Origin: Pseudomonas sp. Bout1
Lineage (GTDB): Bacteria; Pseudomonadota; Gammaproteobacteria; Pseudomonadales; Pseudomonadaceae
NCBI RefSeq assembly: GCF_034314165.1
Contig: NZ_JAVIWK010000001.1
Coordinates: forward strand, 1,255,001-1,319,000
Direction of reading: 5' to 3'
DNA: 64,000 nt
Positions 18,080 to 27,076 of this stretch are shown piece after piece. A program made the translations under genes and the position numbers. The notes under the pieces were generated by a model. The model was given only the letters and a program-made list of their open reading frames with translations. It had not been told where the DNA came from and did not search any database. Numbering within the stretch: position 1 is the stretch's first letter; the number at the start of each line of letters is the position of its first letter.

Positions 18080-18998
18080 CGAAGGCCCCCAGACGTTTGA
18101 CGATGGACAGGTAAACCGCGATCAGCACGATCGGCACCAACGTGAATGCTGCGGCCATGGGCATGTTGCCGATAGCACCTTGCTGGGCGTACACCATGCC
18201 GCCGACGAAGTAGCCCGGCGGGCCCACCAGTTGCGGCACGATGAAGTCGCCCAGAGTCAGCGAGAAGGTGAAGATCGAACCCGCGGCAATCCCCGGCACC
18301 GACAGCGGCAAAATCACTTGCATGAAGGTCTGGCGCGGCTTGGCGCCGAGGTCTGCCGAAGCTTGCAGCAACGACGGAGGCAAACGCTCAAGCGAGGCCT
18401 GGATCGGCAAAATCATGAACGGCAACCAGATGTACACAAACACCATGAACCGCCCCAGATGCGAGGTGCTCAAGGTGCTGCCGCCTACGCCGGGAATGCC
18501 CATGATCAATTGCAACACCGGCTCCAGGCCCAGGTGCTGCACGAACCACTGCGCTACGCCGCCCTTGGCCAGCAGCAGGGTCCAGGCGTAGGCCTTGACG
18601 ATGTAGCTGGCCCACATCGGCATCATCACCGCGATGTAGAAAAACGCCTTGGTCTTGCCCGTGGTGTAGCGCGCCATGTAGTAGGCGATGGGGAAGGCGA
18701 CGACGGCGCTGGCGATCGACACCACGACCGCCATGCTCAAGGTGCGCACGATAATGTCGAAGTTCGACGGCTGGAACAGCGCGGCGAAGTTGGCCAGGGT
18801 CAAGTCCGGCGTGACCGCCATGGTGAAGTCATCAAACGTGTAGAACCCTTGCCACAGCAAGGTCAGCAGCGAACCCAGGTAGATCGCACCGAACCAGATC
18901 AGCGGCGGCACCAGCAGCAGCGACAGGTACAGGTTGGGCTTCTTGTACAGCAGGTTGGAAAACCTGCGCATCGGGGGTTGGGACAGGGCCAGGCTCAT
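18069..18998 (-). CDS. ydcU: Polyamine-type ABC transporter permease (YdcU-like)
   Basis: A 309-residue permease of the PotB branch with about six hydrophobic helices (first: [20 protein letters not shown]) and an EAA loop [20 protein letters not shown] (~residues 213-232). Its ATG lies one base past the stop of the ATPase gene and its end overlaps the next permease by 11 bases, so ATPase and both permeases are made as one unit. Confidence 0.88.
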   Translation of the reverse strand: MSLALSQPPMRRFSNLLYKKPNLYLSLLLVPPLIWFGAIYLGSLLTLLWQGFYTFDDFTMAVTPDLTLANFAALFQPSNFDIIVRTLSMAVVVSIASAVVAFPIAYYMARYTTGKTKAFFYIAVMMPMWASYIVKAYAWTLLLAKGGVAQWFVQHLGLEPVLQLIMGIPGVGGSTLSTSHLGRFMVFVYIWLPFMILPIQASLERLPPSLLQASADLGAKPRQTFMQVILPLSVPGIAAGSIFTFSLTLGDFIVPQLVGPPGYFVGGMVYAQQGAIGNMPMAAAFTLVPIVLIAVYLSIVKRLGAFDAL

Positions 18999-18999
18999 G

Positions 19000-20034
19000 T
19001 CACACCTCGCCTGCGATGTCGGTCAACGGGGTCATGGCTTCCCGCGCCCAGCGTGCGGTGATGGGCTGGCCGACTTGATGCCCGGCGCTGGTGTCCAGCC
19101 ATTGGTTGTTGGCCTGGCTGATGTTCAGGGCCTGGCCGTTTTCCAGTTTCAGTTCATAGCGGGTGGCGCTGCCTTGGTACTGGATGTCATGCAGCAGGCC
19201 GCTGATTTCCACTTCACCGGTGCCCAGCGGGCCTTCGGCGAAACGCACGTGCTCCGGGCGGATCGAGAACGGCTGCGGGTTGCCGCTCAAGCGTTGCGCC
19301 AGCTCGCCGCGAATCACGTTGGAGGTACCGACGAACTCTGCGACGAAGGTGGTGGCGGGCTTCATGTACAGGTTGCGCGGGGTGTCGACCTGCTCGATGC
19401 GGCCCTTGTTGAACACGGCCACACGGTCGGACATCGACAGCGCTTCGGTCTGGTCGTGGGTCACGAAAATGAAGGTGATGCCGAGCTGGCGTTGCAGCTT
19501 CTTCAGCTCGCTTTGCATCTGTTCGCGCAGCTTCAGGTCGAGGGCGCCCAAGGGCTCATCGAGCAGTAGCACGCGAGGACGATTGACCAGTGCGCGAGCC
19601 AGGGCCACACGTTGACGCTGGCCGCCGGAGAGCTGCACCGGCTTGCGCTCGCCGTAGCCGCCGAGGGCAACCATGCCCAACGCTTCTTCGGCGCGGTTGA
19701 GGCGCTCGGTCTTGCCCACACCTTTGACTTTCAGGCCGTAGGCCACGTTGTCCCGCACGTTCATGTGGGGGAACAGCGCGTAATCCTGAAACACGGTGTT
19801 CACGTCGCGCTGATAGGGCGGCAGACCGGCGGCTTCTTCACCGTGAATACGGATGGAGCCGGCACTCGGTTGCTCGAACCCGGCGATCAGGCGCAGGCAG
19901 GTGGTTTTGCCCGAGCCGGAAGGGCCGAGCATGGAAAAGAACTCGCCGTCCTGGATATCGATGGAAACCCGGTCAACGGCTTTCACTTCGCCGAACTGAC
20001 GGGAAACGTGGGTGAATTGGACTGCAAGCGTCAT
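19000..20034 (-). CDS. ydcT: Polyamine-type ABC transporter ATP-binding protein (YdcT-like)
   Basis: A 344-residue ATPase of the PotA branch. Walker A is GPSGSGKTT (~residue 42), the Q-loop follows in VFQDYALFPH, the ABC signature is LSGGQRQRVALARAL (~140), Walker B is RVLLLDEPLGALD, and the switch His lies in IFVTHDQTEAL. The C-terminal TOBE domain is present (SIRPEHVRF). The ATG at 20034 is chosen; the frame is open 26 codons further but that stretch is not conserved in the family. A hairpin and REP-like unit lie between it and the binding-protein gene. Confidence 0.92.
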   Translation of the reverse strand: MTLAVQFTHVSRQFGEVKAVDRVSIDIQDGEFFSMLGPSGSGKTTCLRLIAGFEQPSAGSIRIHGEEAAGLPPYQRDVNTVFQDYALFPHMNVRDNVAYGLKVKGVGKTERLNRAEEALGMVALGGYGERKPVQLSGGQRQRVALARALVNRPRVLLLDEPLGALDLKLREQMQSELKKLQRQLGITFIFVTHDQTEALSMSDRVAVFNKGRIEQVDTPRNLYMKPATTFVAEFVGTSNVIRGELAQRLSGNPQPFSIRPEHVRFAEGPLGTGEVEISGLLHDIQYQGSATRYELKLENGQALNISQANNQWLDTSAGHQVGQPITARWAREAMTPLTDIAGEV

Positions 20035-20110
20035 GGTGCGGTGCTCCAAAAAGGCGCGTTTTGGATAAAAATCAAATCCGAGGCGGTGCGCAAATTCGCA
20101 GCCTCGTTTC

Positions 20111-20222
20111 ACTCGACAGCGCCTACATTTTGCGTAGGCGCTGTCGAGCGCAGGCGATGTTTTATTGAGGTCGCGTAGCAGCTGTCGAGGTACGAGGCTG
20201 CGTTGGGCCGCGAAGCGGCCCC
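20111..20222. repeat. Hairpin and REP-like unit between binding protein and ATPase genes
   Basis: A perfect 15-bp stem (CTCGACAGCGCCTAC/GTAGGCGCTGTCGAG, loop of 7) at 20111-20147 is followed at 20173-20222 by a related unit (GTAGCAGCTGTCGAGG) and GGGCCGCGAAGCGGCCCC. It belongs to a different REP class from the other repeats in the window. Confidence 0.75.
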
Positions 20223-20228
20223 AAGGGC

Positions 20229-21380
20229 TTAACGGCCGCCCATGATCGCGATGTAATCCTGGGTCCAGCGGCTGTACGGCACGAACTTGCCGCCTTCAGC
20301 CTGCGGGGTCTTCCAGAAGGCGATCTTCTCGAACTGGTCGAAACCGTTGGTCTTGCAACCTTCGGCGCCGAGCAATTCGCTTTCCTTGCACGCGGCAGGT
20401 ACCGCCGGCAACGAACCGAACCACGAGGCCACATCACCCTGGACCTTCGGCTGCAGCGACCAGTCCATCCACTTGTAGGCGCAGTTCGGGTGCTTGGCGT
20501 CGGCGTGCAGCATGGTGGTGTCTGCCCAGCCGGTGGCGCCTTCCTTTGGAATGGTCGAGGCGATCGGCTGCTTCTCGTTGACCAGGCCGTTGACCTGATA
20601 CGGCCACGCACTGGACGCCACCACGCCTTCGTTCTTGAAGTCACTCATTTGCACGGTGGTGTCGTGCCAGTAGCGGTGGATCAACGGTTGCTGGGCGCGC
20701 AGCAGTTCAAGCACGGCCTTGTACTGGGTTTCGGTCAGCTCGTACGGGCTCTGGATGCCCAGCTCCGGCTTGGTCGACTTGAGGTACAGCGCCGCATCGG
20801 CGATGTAGATGGGGCCGTCATAGGCCTGCACGCGGCCTTTGTTCGGCTTGCCGTCGGGCAGGTTCTGCGCGTCGAACACCACGTTCCAGCTGGTGGGCGC
20901 GGTCTTGAACACGTTGGTGTTGTACATCAACACGTTCGGGCCCCACTGGTACGGGGTGCCATACGTCTGCTGGCCGACCACGTACCACGGCGCATCCTTG
21001 AGGCGCGGGTCGATGTTCTTCCAGTTGGGAATCAGCGCGGTGTTGATCGGCTGCACACGCTTGCCGCCGATCAATCGCAACGAGGCGTCGCCTGACGCGG
21101 TGACCAGGTCGTAGCCGCCCTTGGCCATCAAACTCACCATCTCATCCGAGGTGGCGGCGGTCTTGACGTTGACCTTGCAGCCGGTCTCTTTCTCGAAACC
21201 GGTGACCCAGTCGTAGTTTTTGTCGCTTTCGCCACGTTCGATGTAGCCGGGCCAGGCGACGATATCCAACTGGCCTTCACCGGCGCCGACCGCTTTGAGC
21301 GGTTCGGCGGCCTGGATACTGACACTGGCCAGCAGCGCGGTGGTCAGGGCACTGAGCAGTGCGGTCTTGTGCGCAGACAT
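20229..21380 (-). CDS. ydcS: ABC transporter substrate-binding protein (YdcS-like)
   Basis: A 383-residue periplasmic protein of the PotD/YdcS group; E. coli YdcS has 381 residues. Residues 1-24 form the signal peptide (MSAHKTALLSALTTALLASV, SIQAA). The mature part has the cleft-forming segments LDIVAWPGYIERG, YDLVTASGDASLRLIGG and GTPYQWGPNVLMYNTNVF. The gene order ydcS-T-U-V-patD is that of E. coli, where the system is tied to putrescine. The second half has pairs of Cys (CAYKW, CKESELLGAEGCKT) that may form disulfides. Ligand: a polyamine by context. Confidence 0.87.
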   Translation of the reverse strand: MSAHKTALLSALTTALLASVSIQAAEPLKAVGAGEGQLDIVAWPGYIERGESDKNYDWVTGFEKETGCKVNVKTAATSDEMVSLMAKGGYDLVTASGDASLRLIGGKRVQPINTALIPNWKNIDPRLKDAPWYVVGQQTYGTPYQWGPNVLMYNTNVFKTAPTSWNVVFDAQNLPDGKPNKGRVQAYDGPIYIADAALYLKSTKPELGIQSPYELTETQYKAVLELLRAQQPLIHRYWHDTTVQMSDFKNEGVVASSAWPYQVNGLVNEKQPIASTIPKEGATGWADTTMLHADAKHPNCAYKWMDWSLQPKVQGDVASWFGSLPAVPAACKESELLGAEGCKTNGFDQFEKIAFWKTPQAEGGKFVPYSRWTQDYIAIMGGR

Positions 21381-21452
21381 GGGGGTTCCCTCTTCTTTAA
21401 TTATGGTCGGGGCAGTTTTTGCAGCAGGTGGTGCATGAGCGTAGTTGTTGTT

Positions 21453-22940
21453 TTAAAGATGCTGGCCGTGGCGCGCCATGATGTGCCGCACCACGCTGTA
21501 GTCCTGTAGCGAATCGCTGGACAGATCTTTCCCATAACCCGAGCGTTTCAAGCCGCCGTGGGGCATTTCGCTGACCAGCATGAAATGGCTGTTGATCCAG
21601 GTGCAGCCGTACTGCAGGCGCGACGCAACCTGCATGGCCTTGTCCAGGTTCTGGGTCCACACGGAGGAGGCCAGGCCATATTCCGAGTCGTTGGCCCAGT
21701 CCACGGCCTGTTCCAGCTCGTCGAAGCGGGTCACGGTGACCACCGGGCCGAACACTTCGCGCTGCACGATTTCATCATTCTGTTTACAACCGGCCAGTAG
21801 CGTTGGCTGGTAGAAGAAACCCGCGCCGGAATGCACGGCGGCGCCGGTGATGCGTTCGATATGCGGTTGGCCGAGGGCGCGCTCGACAAAACTGGCCACG
21901 CGGTCGCGCTGGCGCGTGCTGATCAGCGGGCCGAGTTCGTTGTCGGCATCGCGCTTGCCGGCAAAGCGCAGGCTGCTGACGGCAGCGCCGAGGTCGGCCA
22001 CCAGCTTGTCGTGAATCCCGGCCTGGGCGTAGATACGGCACGCGGCGGTGCAGTCCTGGCCGGCGTTGTAATACCCATAGGCGCGCACGCCTTCGACCAC
22101 GGCTTGCAGGTCGGCGTCGTTGCACACGATCACCGGGGCCTTGCCGCCCAGTTCCAGGTGGGTGCGCTTGAGTGTCTTGGAGGCGGCCTGGAGGATTTTT
22201 TGCCCGGTGACGATATCGCCGGTCAACGAGACCATACGCACTTTAGGGTGGCTGACCAAATGGCTGCCGACACCTTCGCCGCCGCCACACACAATGTTGA
22301 TCACACCACGTGGCAACAGTTGGCTGAACACGGGCGCCAGGGCCAGGATCGACAGCGGTGTATGTTCCGAGGGCTTGAACACCAGGGTATTGCCGGCGGC
22401 CAGGGCCGGGGCGATTTTCCAGGCGGCCATCATCAGCGGGTAGTTCCACGGCGCAATCGAGGCGACCACGCCAATCGGATCGCGGCGCACCATGCTCGTA
22501 TAGCCCGGCAGGTATTCACCGCTCAGTTGCCCGGTCTGGCAGCGCACGGCGCCGGCGAAGAAACGGAACACATCCACAGTGGCGCTCAAATCGTCCTGGC
22601 GCGCCAGGTGCAACGGCTTGCCGCAGTTCAGCGATTCGAGGCGGGCGAGGTAGTCGGCTTGCTTTTCGATGGCATCGGCGATGCCCAGGAGAATGTTTGA
22701 ACGTTGCTGGGGCGTGGTGCGTGACCAGCCGGCAAAGGCGCGGTGGGCGGCCAGGATCGCGGCCTCAACCTGCTCGGTGCTGGCTTCGGCGATATGGGTG
22801 AGGATTTCCCCGGTGGCCGGGTTGATGATCGGCTCGACAAAACCCTGGCCTGCGACCAGTTCGCCGTCGATCAGCAACGCAGTGAGCAGCGGTGTGGGCG
22901 CGCCAGACATTTTTCGCGATCTCTTTTCTTGTGTAGTCAT
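21453..22940 (-). CDS. Aldehyde dehydrogenase, second PatD-like paralogue
   Basis: A 495-residue NAD-dependent aldehyde dehydrogenase clearly related to the patD product at 15686: [20 protein letters not shown] is near-identical in both. The catalytic Glu lies in [12 protein letters not shown] and Cys in [13 protein letters not shown]. It is the first structural gene of the cluster, 103 bases below the LysR gene and 72 bases above ydcS. The ATG at 22940 has AGAG upstream; an inner ATG at 22910 (MSGAPTP) is an alternative start. Having two paralogues on either side of one transporter suggests division of labour between 4-aminobutanal and 3-aminopropanal, which is inference. Confidence 0.85.
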   Translation of the reverse strand: MTTQEKRSRKMSGAPTPLLTALLIDGELVAGQGFVEPIINPATGEILTHIAEASTEQVEAAILAAHRAFAGWSRTTPQQRSNILLGIADAIEKQADYLARLESLNCGKPLHLARQDDLSATVDVFRFFAGAVRCQTGQLSGEYLPGYTSMVRRDPIGVVASIAPWNYPLMMAAWKIAPALAAGNTLVFKPSEHTPLSILALAPVFSQLLPRGVINIVCGGGEGVGSHLVSHPKVRMVSLTGDIVTGQKILQAASKTLKRTHLELGGKAPVIVCNDADLQAVVEGVRAYGYYNAGQDCTAACRIYAQAGIHDKLVADLGAAVSSLRFAGKRDADNELGPLISTRQRDRVASFVERALGQPHIERITGAAVHSGAGFFYQPTLLAGCKQNDEIVQREVFGPVVTVTRFDELEQAVDWANDSEYGLASSVWTQNLDKAMQVASRLQYGCTWINSHFMLVSEMPHGGLKRSGYGKDLSSDSLQDYSVVRHIMARHGQHL

Positions 22941-23043
22941 GGGCGTTCTCTTACAAGGCGCCTGACCTTCTCTTATGGGATAAGCAGAGACTAGAGGTCA
23001 GGCGCGAGGTCAACAAATACTAAATACTGAAAGCAGCATTCGA

Positions 23044-23955
23044 TTAAATAGATGGCTTGCGCGGGTGGGGCTGTTCGCGGGCTACCGTCAGGAACGGGTC
23101 CACCAGCGCCGGGCGCGCCGTGCCCCGGCGCCAGGCCAGGCCCACGTCGAGGGTTTGGCTGAGGTCGGCAATCGGCCGGGCCTCGATAATGTCGCCCTCC
23201 AGGGACCAGGGGCGGTAGGTCATGTCTGGCTGGATCGACACGCCCAGGCCGGCGGCGACCAAGCTGCGTACGGCTTCCGTGGAGGCGGTGCGCAAGGTGA
23301 CGCGCGGTTGTAGCCCCGCGCCGGTCCACATGCGTTGCGCGTTGTGGCCCATTTCATCGACGTTCAACTGAATCAGTGGTTCACGCGCTACATCGGCGAG
23401 GTTGATGCTGTCGTGTTCCAGCAGCGGGTGCTGGGCCGGCAGCCATAAACGGTGGGGCGAGTGGGTGAGCACTTCGGTTTGCAGGGCGTGGCGGTCTTCG
23501 AGGTTGGAGAGGATCAGCACGCCGACGTCGATTTCACCGCTGACCAGCAGGTGTTCGATGTAGGGGCGTTCGTCCTCCATCACGCGGATTTCGACATTGG
23601 GGTAGGCGCGCTGGAAGCGGGTGAGCAAGTCTGCGAGGTAGTAGCCGGCGACCAGGCTGGTCACACCGATGATCAACTGCCCGGCCACCTGGTCGGTGCT
23701 CTGTTGCAGGCTGCGCTTGGCGTTGTCGACGGTGGCGAGGATCAGGTGCGCCTGGCGCAGGAACTGGTGGCCCTGGTGGGTGAGGGTCATGCCCTTGGCG
23801 TGGCGGTTGAACAGGTTGACGCCGATTTCCTGCTCCAGTTGCTGGATCGCCAGGGTCAGGGTGGACTGGGAGATGAAGGCGGTCTGGGCGGCGGCGGAGA
23901 TCGAGCCGGTCTCGGCCACGGCGATGAAGTGACGGATTTGACGCAAGGTCATCAT
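23044..23955 (-). CDS. LysR-family transcriptional regulator
   Basis: A 303-residue regulator with the usual layout: N-terminal winged HTH (LRQIRHFIAVAETGSISAAA, then SQSTLTLAIQQLEQEIGVNL), a linker helix, and a periplasmic-binding-protein-like effector domain (GQLIIGVTSLVAGYYLADLL). It stands directly upstream of, and in the same direction as, the polyamine cluster, and divergent from the DUF533 gene. It is the obvious candidate regulator of the cluster, but no operator was recognised. A start 3 bases downstream (second ATG) is equally possible. Confidence 0.88.
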   Translation of the reverse strand: MMTLRQIRHFIAVAETGSISAAAQTAFISQSTLTLAIQQLEQEIGVNLFNRHAKGMTLTHQGHQFLRQAHLILATVDNAKRSLQQSTDQVAGQLIIGVTSLVAGYYLADLLTRFQRAYPNVEIRVMEDERPYIEHLLVSGEIDVGVLILSNLEDRHALQTEVLTHSPHRLWLPAQHPLLEHDSINLADVAREPLIQLNVDEMGHNAQRMWTGAGLQPRVTLRTASTEAVRSLVAAGLGVSIQPDMTYRPWSLEGDIIEARPIADLSQTLDVGLAWRRGTARPALVDPFLTVAREQPHPRKPSI

Positions 23956-24124
23956 GCTGGAATTACCAGTGGGGTGTTTTTATAGATTTGTTCGAGTGTA
24001 TATCGTTTTAATTGAGGGGTAAGCGCGTTACATCTGGAAGCACTCTAGATCGGCAGGTTTTTGGCACTTGGTTTTACGCTGTGAGCCTATTGGTCCTGTG
24101 AACTTGAGTTTCTGGAGGCTGTGA

Positions 24125-24838
24125 ATGAATACCCGTGGATTGCTCGATCAACTGCTTAAATCCGGCCAGGACATGTTGCAGAACAAGGCTGGCGGGCCGC
24201 GCAAGTCAGACGATAAAGGCGCGCTCGGCGGCCTGTTGGGCGGGGGCGGGTTGGGTAGCCTGCTCGGCGGCGCGGGCGGTGGAGCGCTCGCCGCCGGCGC
24301 CATGGGGCTATTGCTGGGCAACAAGAAAGCCCGGAAATTTGGCGGCAAGGCGCTGACCTACGGCGGGCTGGCCGCGTTGGGCGTGATTGCCTACAAGGCC
24401 TACGGAAACTGGCAGGCGCAGCAGGCCGGTGCGCCCCAGGGTGAGCCGCAGACGATCGACCGGTTGCCTGCCGCTCAGGTCGAGGTGCATAGCCAGGCGA
24501 TTCTCAAGGCGCTGGTGGCGGCGGCCAAGGCGGATGGGCATGTGGATGAGCGGGAACGGGCGTTGATCGAAGGGGAGTTTGTGAAGCTGGATAACGATCA
24601 GGAACTGCAGCACTGGTTGCATTCGGAGCTGAACAAACCGCTGGATCCGGCTGACGTGGCGCGGGCTGCCGGCACGCCTGAGATGGCTGCCGAAATGTAC
24701 ATCGCCAGTGTGATGTTGGTGGATGAGGAGAACTTCATGGAGAAGGCATATCTCGATGAACTGGCGCGCCAACTTGAGTTGGCTCCGGGGTTGAAGGCTG
24801 AACTGGAGAAGCAGGTGCGCCAGGCAGTGGTTTCTTGA
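24125..24838 (+). CDS. DUF533 / TerB-fold membrane protein (YebE-like)
   Basis: A 237-residue protein. The N-terminal part is unusually Gly/Leu rich (GALGGLLGGGGLGSLLGG) and leads into a hydrophobic stretch (AAGAMGLLLGNK ... GLAALGVIAYKAYG) that is probably membrane-associated. The C-terminal half (from ~118) is an acidic all-helical TerB-like domain (ILKALVAAAKADGHVDERER). E. coli YebE has the same arrangement and no assigned function. The gene is divergent from the LysR gene and followed by a strong hairpin. Confidence 0.8.
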   Translation: MNTRGLLDQLLKSGQDMLQNKAGGPRKSDDKGALGGLLGGGGLGSLLGGAGGGALAAGAMGLLLGNKKARKFGGKALTYGGLAALGVIAYKAYGNWQAQQAGAPQGEPQTIDRLPAAQVEVHSQAILKALVAAAKADGHVDERERALIEGEFVKLDNDQELQHWLHSELNKPLDPADVARAAGTPEMAAEMYIASVMLVDEENFMEKAYLDELARQLELAPGLKAELEKQVRQAVVS

Positions 24839-24844
24839 TTGAGT

Positions 24845-24874
24845 GCCTATCCGTTGCCACAGCGACGGATAGGC
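24845..24874. terminator. Hairpin between convergent genes, possible bidirectional terminator
   Basis: GCCTATCCGT/ACGGATAGGC, a perfect 10-bp stem with a 10-base loop, flanked further out by TTGAT/ATCAA. There is no long T run, so termination strength is uncertain. Confidence 0.5.
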
Positions 24875-24880
24875 CCCCGA

Positions 24881-25981
24881 TCAAACCAGGTGCAGATGGT
24901 TATCCCAAAGCCCCGCTGGTAACTCCAGCGGCGTAGCCACCAGCGGCATCTGCCGGCAATCATAAAACCGGCAACGCCCCTGGCCCGAGGTCACCACAAA
25001 CCCATCAGCCACTGCACCCACCCCGGCACAATCCGGCAAGGGCCCGTCCAGCAGCAACTGCGCACTGTCCATGTTCCAGATAAAGAACCGATTCCCCCGC
25101 GGCGCCGTCAACGCTACCAGTCGCAACTCACTGTGCACTGCCACACTGGCGGTGTAGTGCCCCATGGCCTGCAACTGCTCGTCGGCCACCGGAAACGCCA
25201 CAAACGGCTGCCCCGGCCGCTTGATCGCCAGCAGCTCCGAGCGCTCGTGAGACGGCCCCATGAACTGCTGCCCGGCGAGGATCGTACCGTCACTGGCGAT
25301 CCCCATGTGCCGCACACTGTTCATTTGCTGGCCGAGGGCTTCCTTGCTCAACAGCGTACCGTCACGCTGCATCAAGACCAGGCTCGGTTCCATGGCATTC
25401 AGGTTCATCTCGACCCGGCTTTCAGCCTCGGTACGAATCCCGCCGTTAGCCACTACCAGCGTTTCACCGTCAGGCATCCACGAGACCTGATGCGGCCCAA
25501 TCCCATGGGTAGAAAGCTCGCCGGTGTGCACCAGCCGCTCACCCTCAAACCGATACACGCCCAGCAAGCCGCGACCCGGATCAGATGTGTCGTTTTCGGT
25601 GGCATACAACCACTCGCCATCCCTGTGCACCACCGCATGCCCATAAAAGTGGCGATTGGCGTTGGAGGTAATGGTTTGCAGCAGCGCCCCGTCACGCAAG
25701 TCGATCAGATAACTCTCGGTACCCGGCCTGCGGGCGACAAACAGCGCAATCGGCAGCGACGGGTGGTTGATGATGTCGTGGCAGCGCTGGCCAACCTCGG
25801 TGGCAAACACCTGCTTGCCGTCCAGCTGGAAGCCGACGGCGTAGTGCTTGCCGTCACTGTCATCGCGCGCCGAGAGCAGCAGCGGGCTTTTGCCCTTCTG
25901 CTTGGACAGCGTCCAGCCACCCAGGGTAATTGCACTGAGCAGCACGCTGCCGATCGCCAAAGCCTGTCGCCTGAGCATCAT
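24881..25981 (-). CDS. DUF1513 domain-containing protein
   Basis: A 366-residue exported beta-propeller-like protein (MMLRRQALAIGSVLLSAITL signal or anchor, then LLLSARDDSDGKHYAVGF). It shows repeated strand patterns such as GHAVVHRDGEWLYATEND and HGIGPHQVSWMPDGETLVVA. DUF1513 proteins occur with imelysin and di-heme peroxidase-like proteins in Pseudomonas iron-regulated loci. Its start codon overlaps the imelysin stop (TGATG at 25983-25979). The biochemical function is unknown; a role in periplasmic iron handling is inferred from the neighbours. Confidence 0.82.
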   Translation of the reverse strand: MMLRRQALAIGSVLLSAITLGGWTLSKQKGKSPLLLSARDDSDGKHYAVGFQLDGKQVFATEVGQRCHDIINHPSLPIALFVARRPGTESYLIDLRDGALLQTITSNANRHFYGHAVVHRDGEWLYATENDTSDPGRGLLGVYRFEGERLVHTGELSTHGIGPHQVSWMPDGETLVVANGGIRTEAESRVEMNLNAMEPSLVLMQRDGTLLSKEALGQQMNSVRHMGIASDGTILAGQQFMGPSHERSELLAIKRPGQPFVAFPVADEQLQAMGHYTASVAVHSELRLVALTAPRGNRFFIWNMDSAQLLLDGPLPDCAGVGAVADGFVVTSGQGRCRFYDCRQMPLVATPLELPAGLWDNHLHLV

Positions 25982-27045
25982 CAGTCACCGTCGTTGGCGT
26001 TAAAGCCCAGTTGAATGCCCAGCGCCTTGGCCAGCTCGCCTTCGTGCAGGCGGTGGACCACGTTGAGGCTGTCGTAGAGGTCGTTCAGTTGCTGGCGCCC
26101 GGCATCGTCGGCCAGCAGTTCATTGAGTGAACGCTGGGTGCTGGCGAACAGTTTCAGGGACGCGGCATACGCGGCGTCGATCTTGTCGGCCAATGGCTTT
26201 TGATCGGCAGGCAACAGGCCGCGCAGGCCTTTGTTGTCGACGCCGGCCCAGACGGTCTGGGCGGCAGCCAGGCTGGCCTCCAGGCTTTGCAGGGACGACT
26301 GGCTGCGCCACGCATCCGCCTGGAATGGCTGCGGAATACCCTTGCTCTGGCGGCCCATCGGGGTGCCGAGTTTTTTCTTCAGGGTGTCCAGCGCAGTGAC
26401 TTGCACCCGCAGCAGGTCGGCGATGGCTTCGTGGGAATCGGCGTAGCGCTGGTTAGGAAACTTGGTCATCTGCGCCAGCATGCCGTCGGTGCTGTTCCAG
26501 CTCGACAGGATTTCTTCGGCGAGCAGTTTCTGGCGCTCGCCGATGGCTACCAGCAGCGGGCAGTAACGGGCTTTTTGTGTCTCGTCCGCGAGATCCGTCT
26601 TGGCGTCGTAGAGGATGTATTCGTAGGCCGACAGGCCTTGCACCACGACGCTGGATTTGGCCAGTGCGGCGGCGTCGATCTGCGGCTGGGCAGTCACCAG
26701 TTGCTCGACCTGACGGCCCACCAGGTTTTTCTTGTCTGGCCAGAACTGCACCTGCCAGGAGCGGTTGCCCTCTGCCAGCGGGCCGATCAGCAGCGGTTGC
26801 AACTCGGCCCAGGCTTTTTGCGCGTGCAGGAAGTCGGCGCGCGCGGTCTCCAGGCTTTCCTTGCCCTGGCAGTAGGCCAGGGCGCTGACGGCCAGTTGGC
26901 GGTCGGCTTCCACCCAACGGCTGTAGGTCGGCAGGATCACTTGTTTGGCGATGGCTGCCGAGGTCACCGCTTGCGGGTCCTGGGGCGAGCACGCACCGAG
27001 GGCGAGGGCGGCAAGGCTGGTGAACAACAACTTGGGACGGAACAT
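25981..27045 (-). CDS. Imelysin-family periplasmic lipoprotein
   Basis: A 354-residue protein of the imelysin/EfeO-M75 group. Signal peptide with lipobox ALGAC (~residue 19: LAALALGAC|SP). The four-helix-bundle repeats contain GLSAYEYILYD, the place where the family's GxHxxE motif is expected; here Ser stands for His, so the metal-binding or peptidase-like site may be altered. The family is linked to iron uptake. It is coupled downstream to DUF1513 and preceded at 31 bases by the di-heme oxidoreductase gene. Confidence 0.85.
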   Translation of the reverse strand: MFRPKLLFTSLAALALGACSPQDPQAVTSAAIAKQVILPTYSRWVEADRQLAVSALAYCQGKESLETARADFLHAQKAWAELQPLLIGPLAEGNRSWQVQFWPDKKNLVGRQVEQLVTAQPQIDAAALAKSSVVVQGLSAYEYILYDAKTDLADETQKARYCPLLVAIGERQKLLAEEILSSWNSTDGMLAQMTKFPNQRYADSHEAIADLLRVQVTALDTLKKKLGTPMGRQSKGIPQPFQADAWRSQSSLQSLEASLAAAQTVWAGVDNKGLRGLLPADQKPLADKIDAAYAASLKLFASTQRSLNELLADDAGRQQLNDLYDSLNVVHRLHEGELAKALGIQLGFNANDGD

Positions 27046-27076
27046 GTCGAGCTCCCTTCTGTAATTAGGACAAAGC

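Noticed and set aside
20111..20147. 15-bp hairpin as a rho-independent terminator between ydcS and ydcT
   Set aside because: No T run follows on the minus strand, and the sequence fits a REP-class unit; more likely an mRNA stability element.
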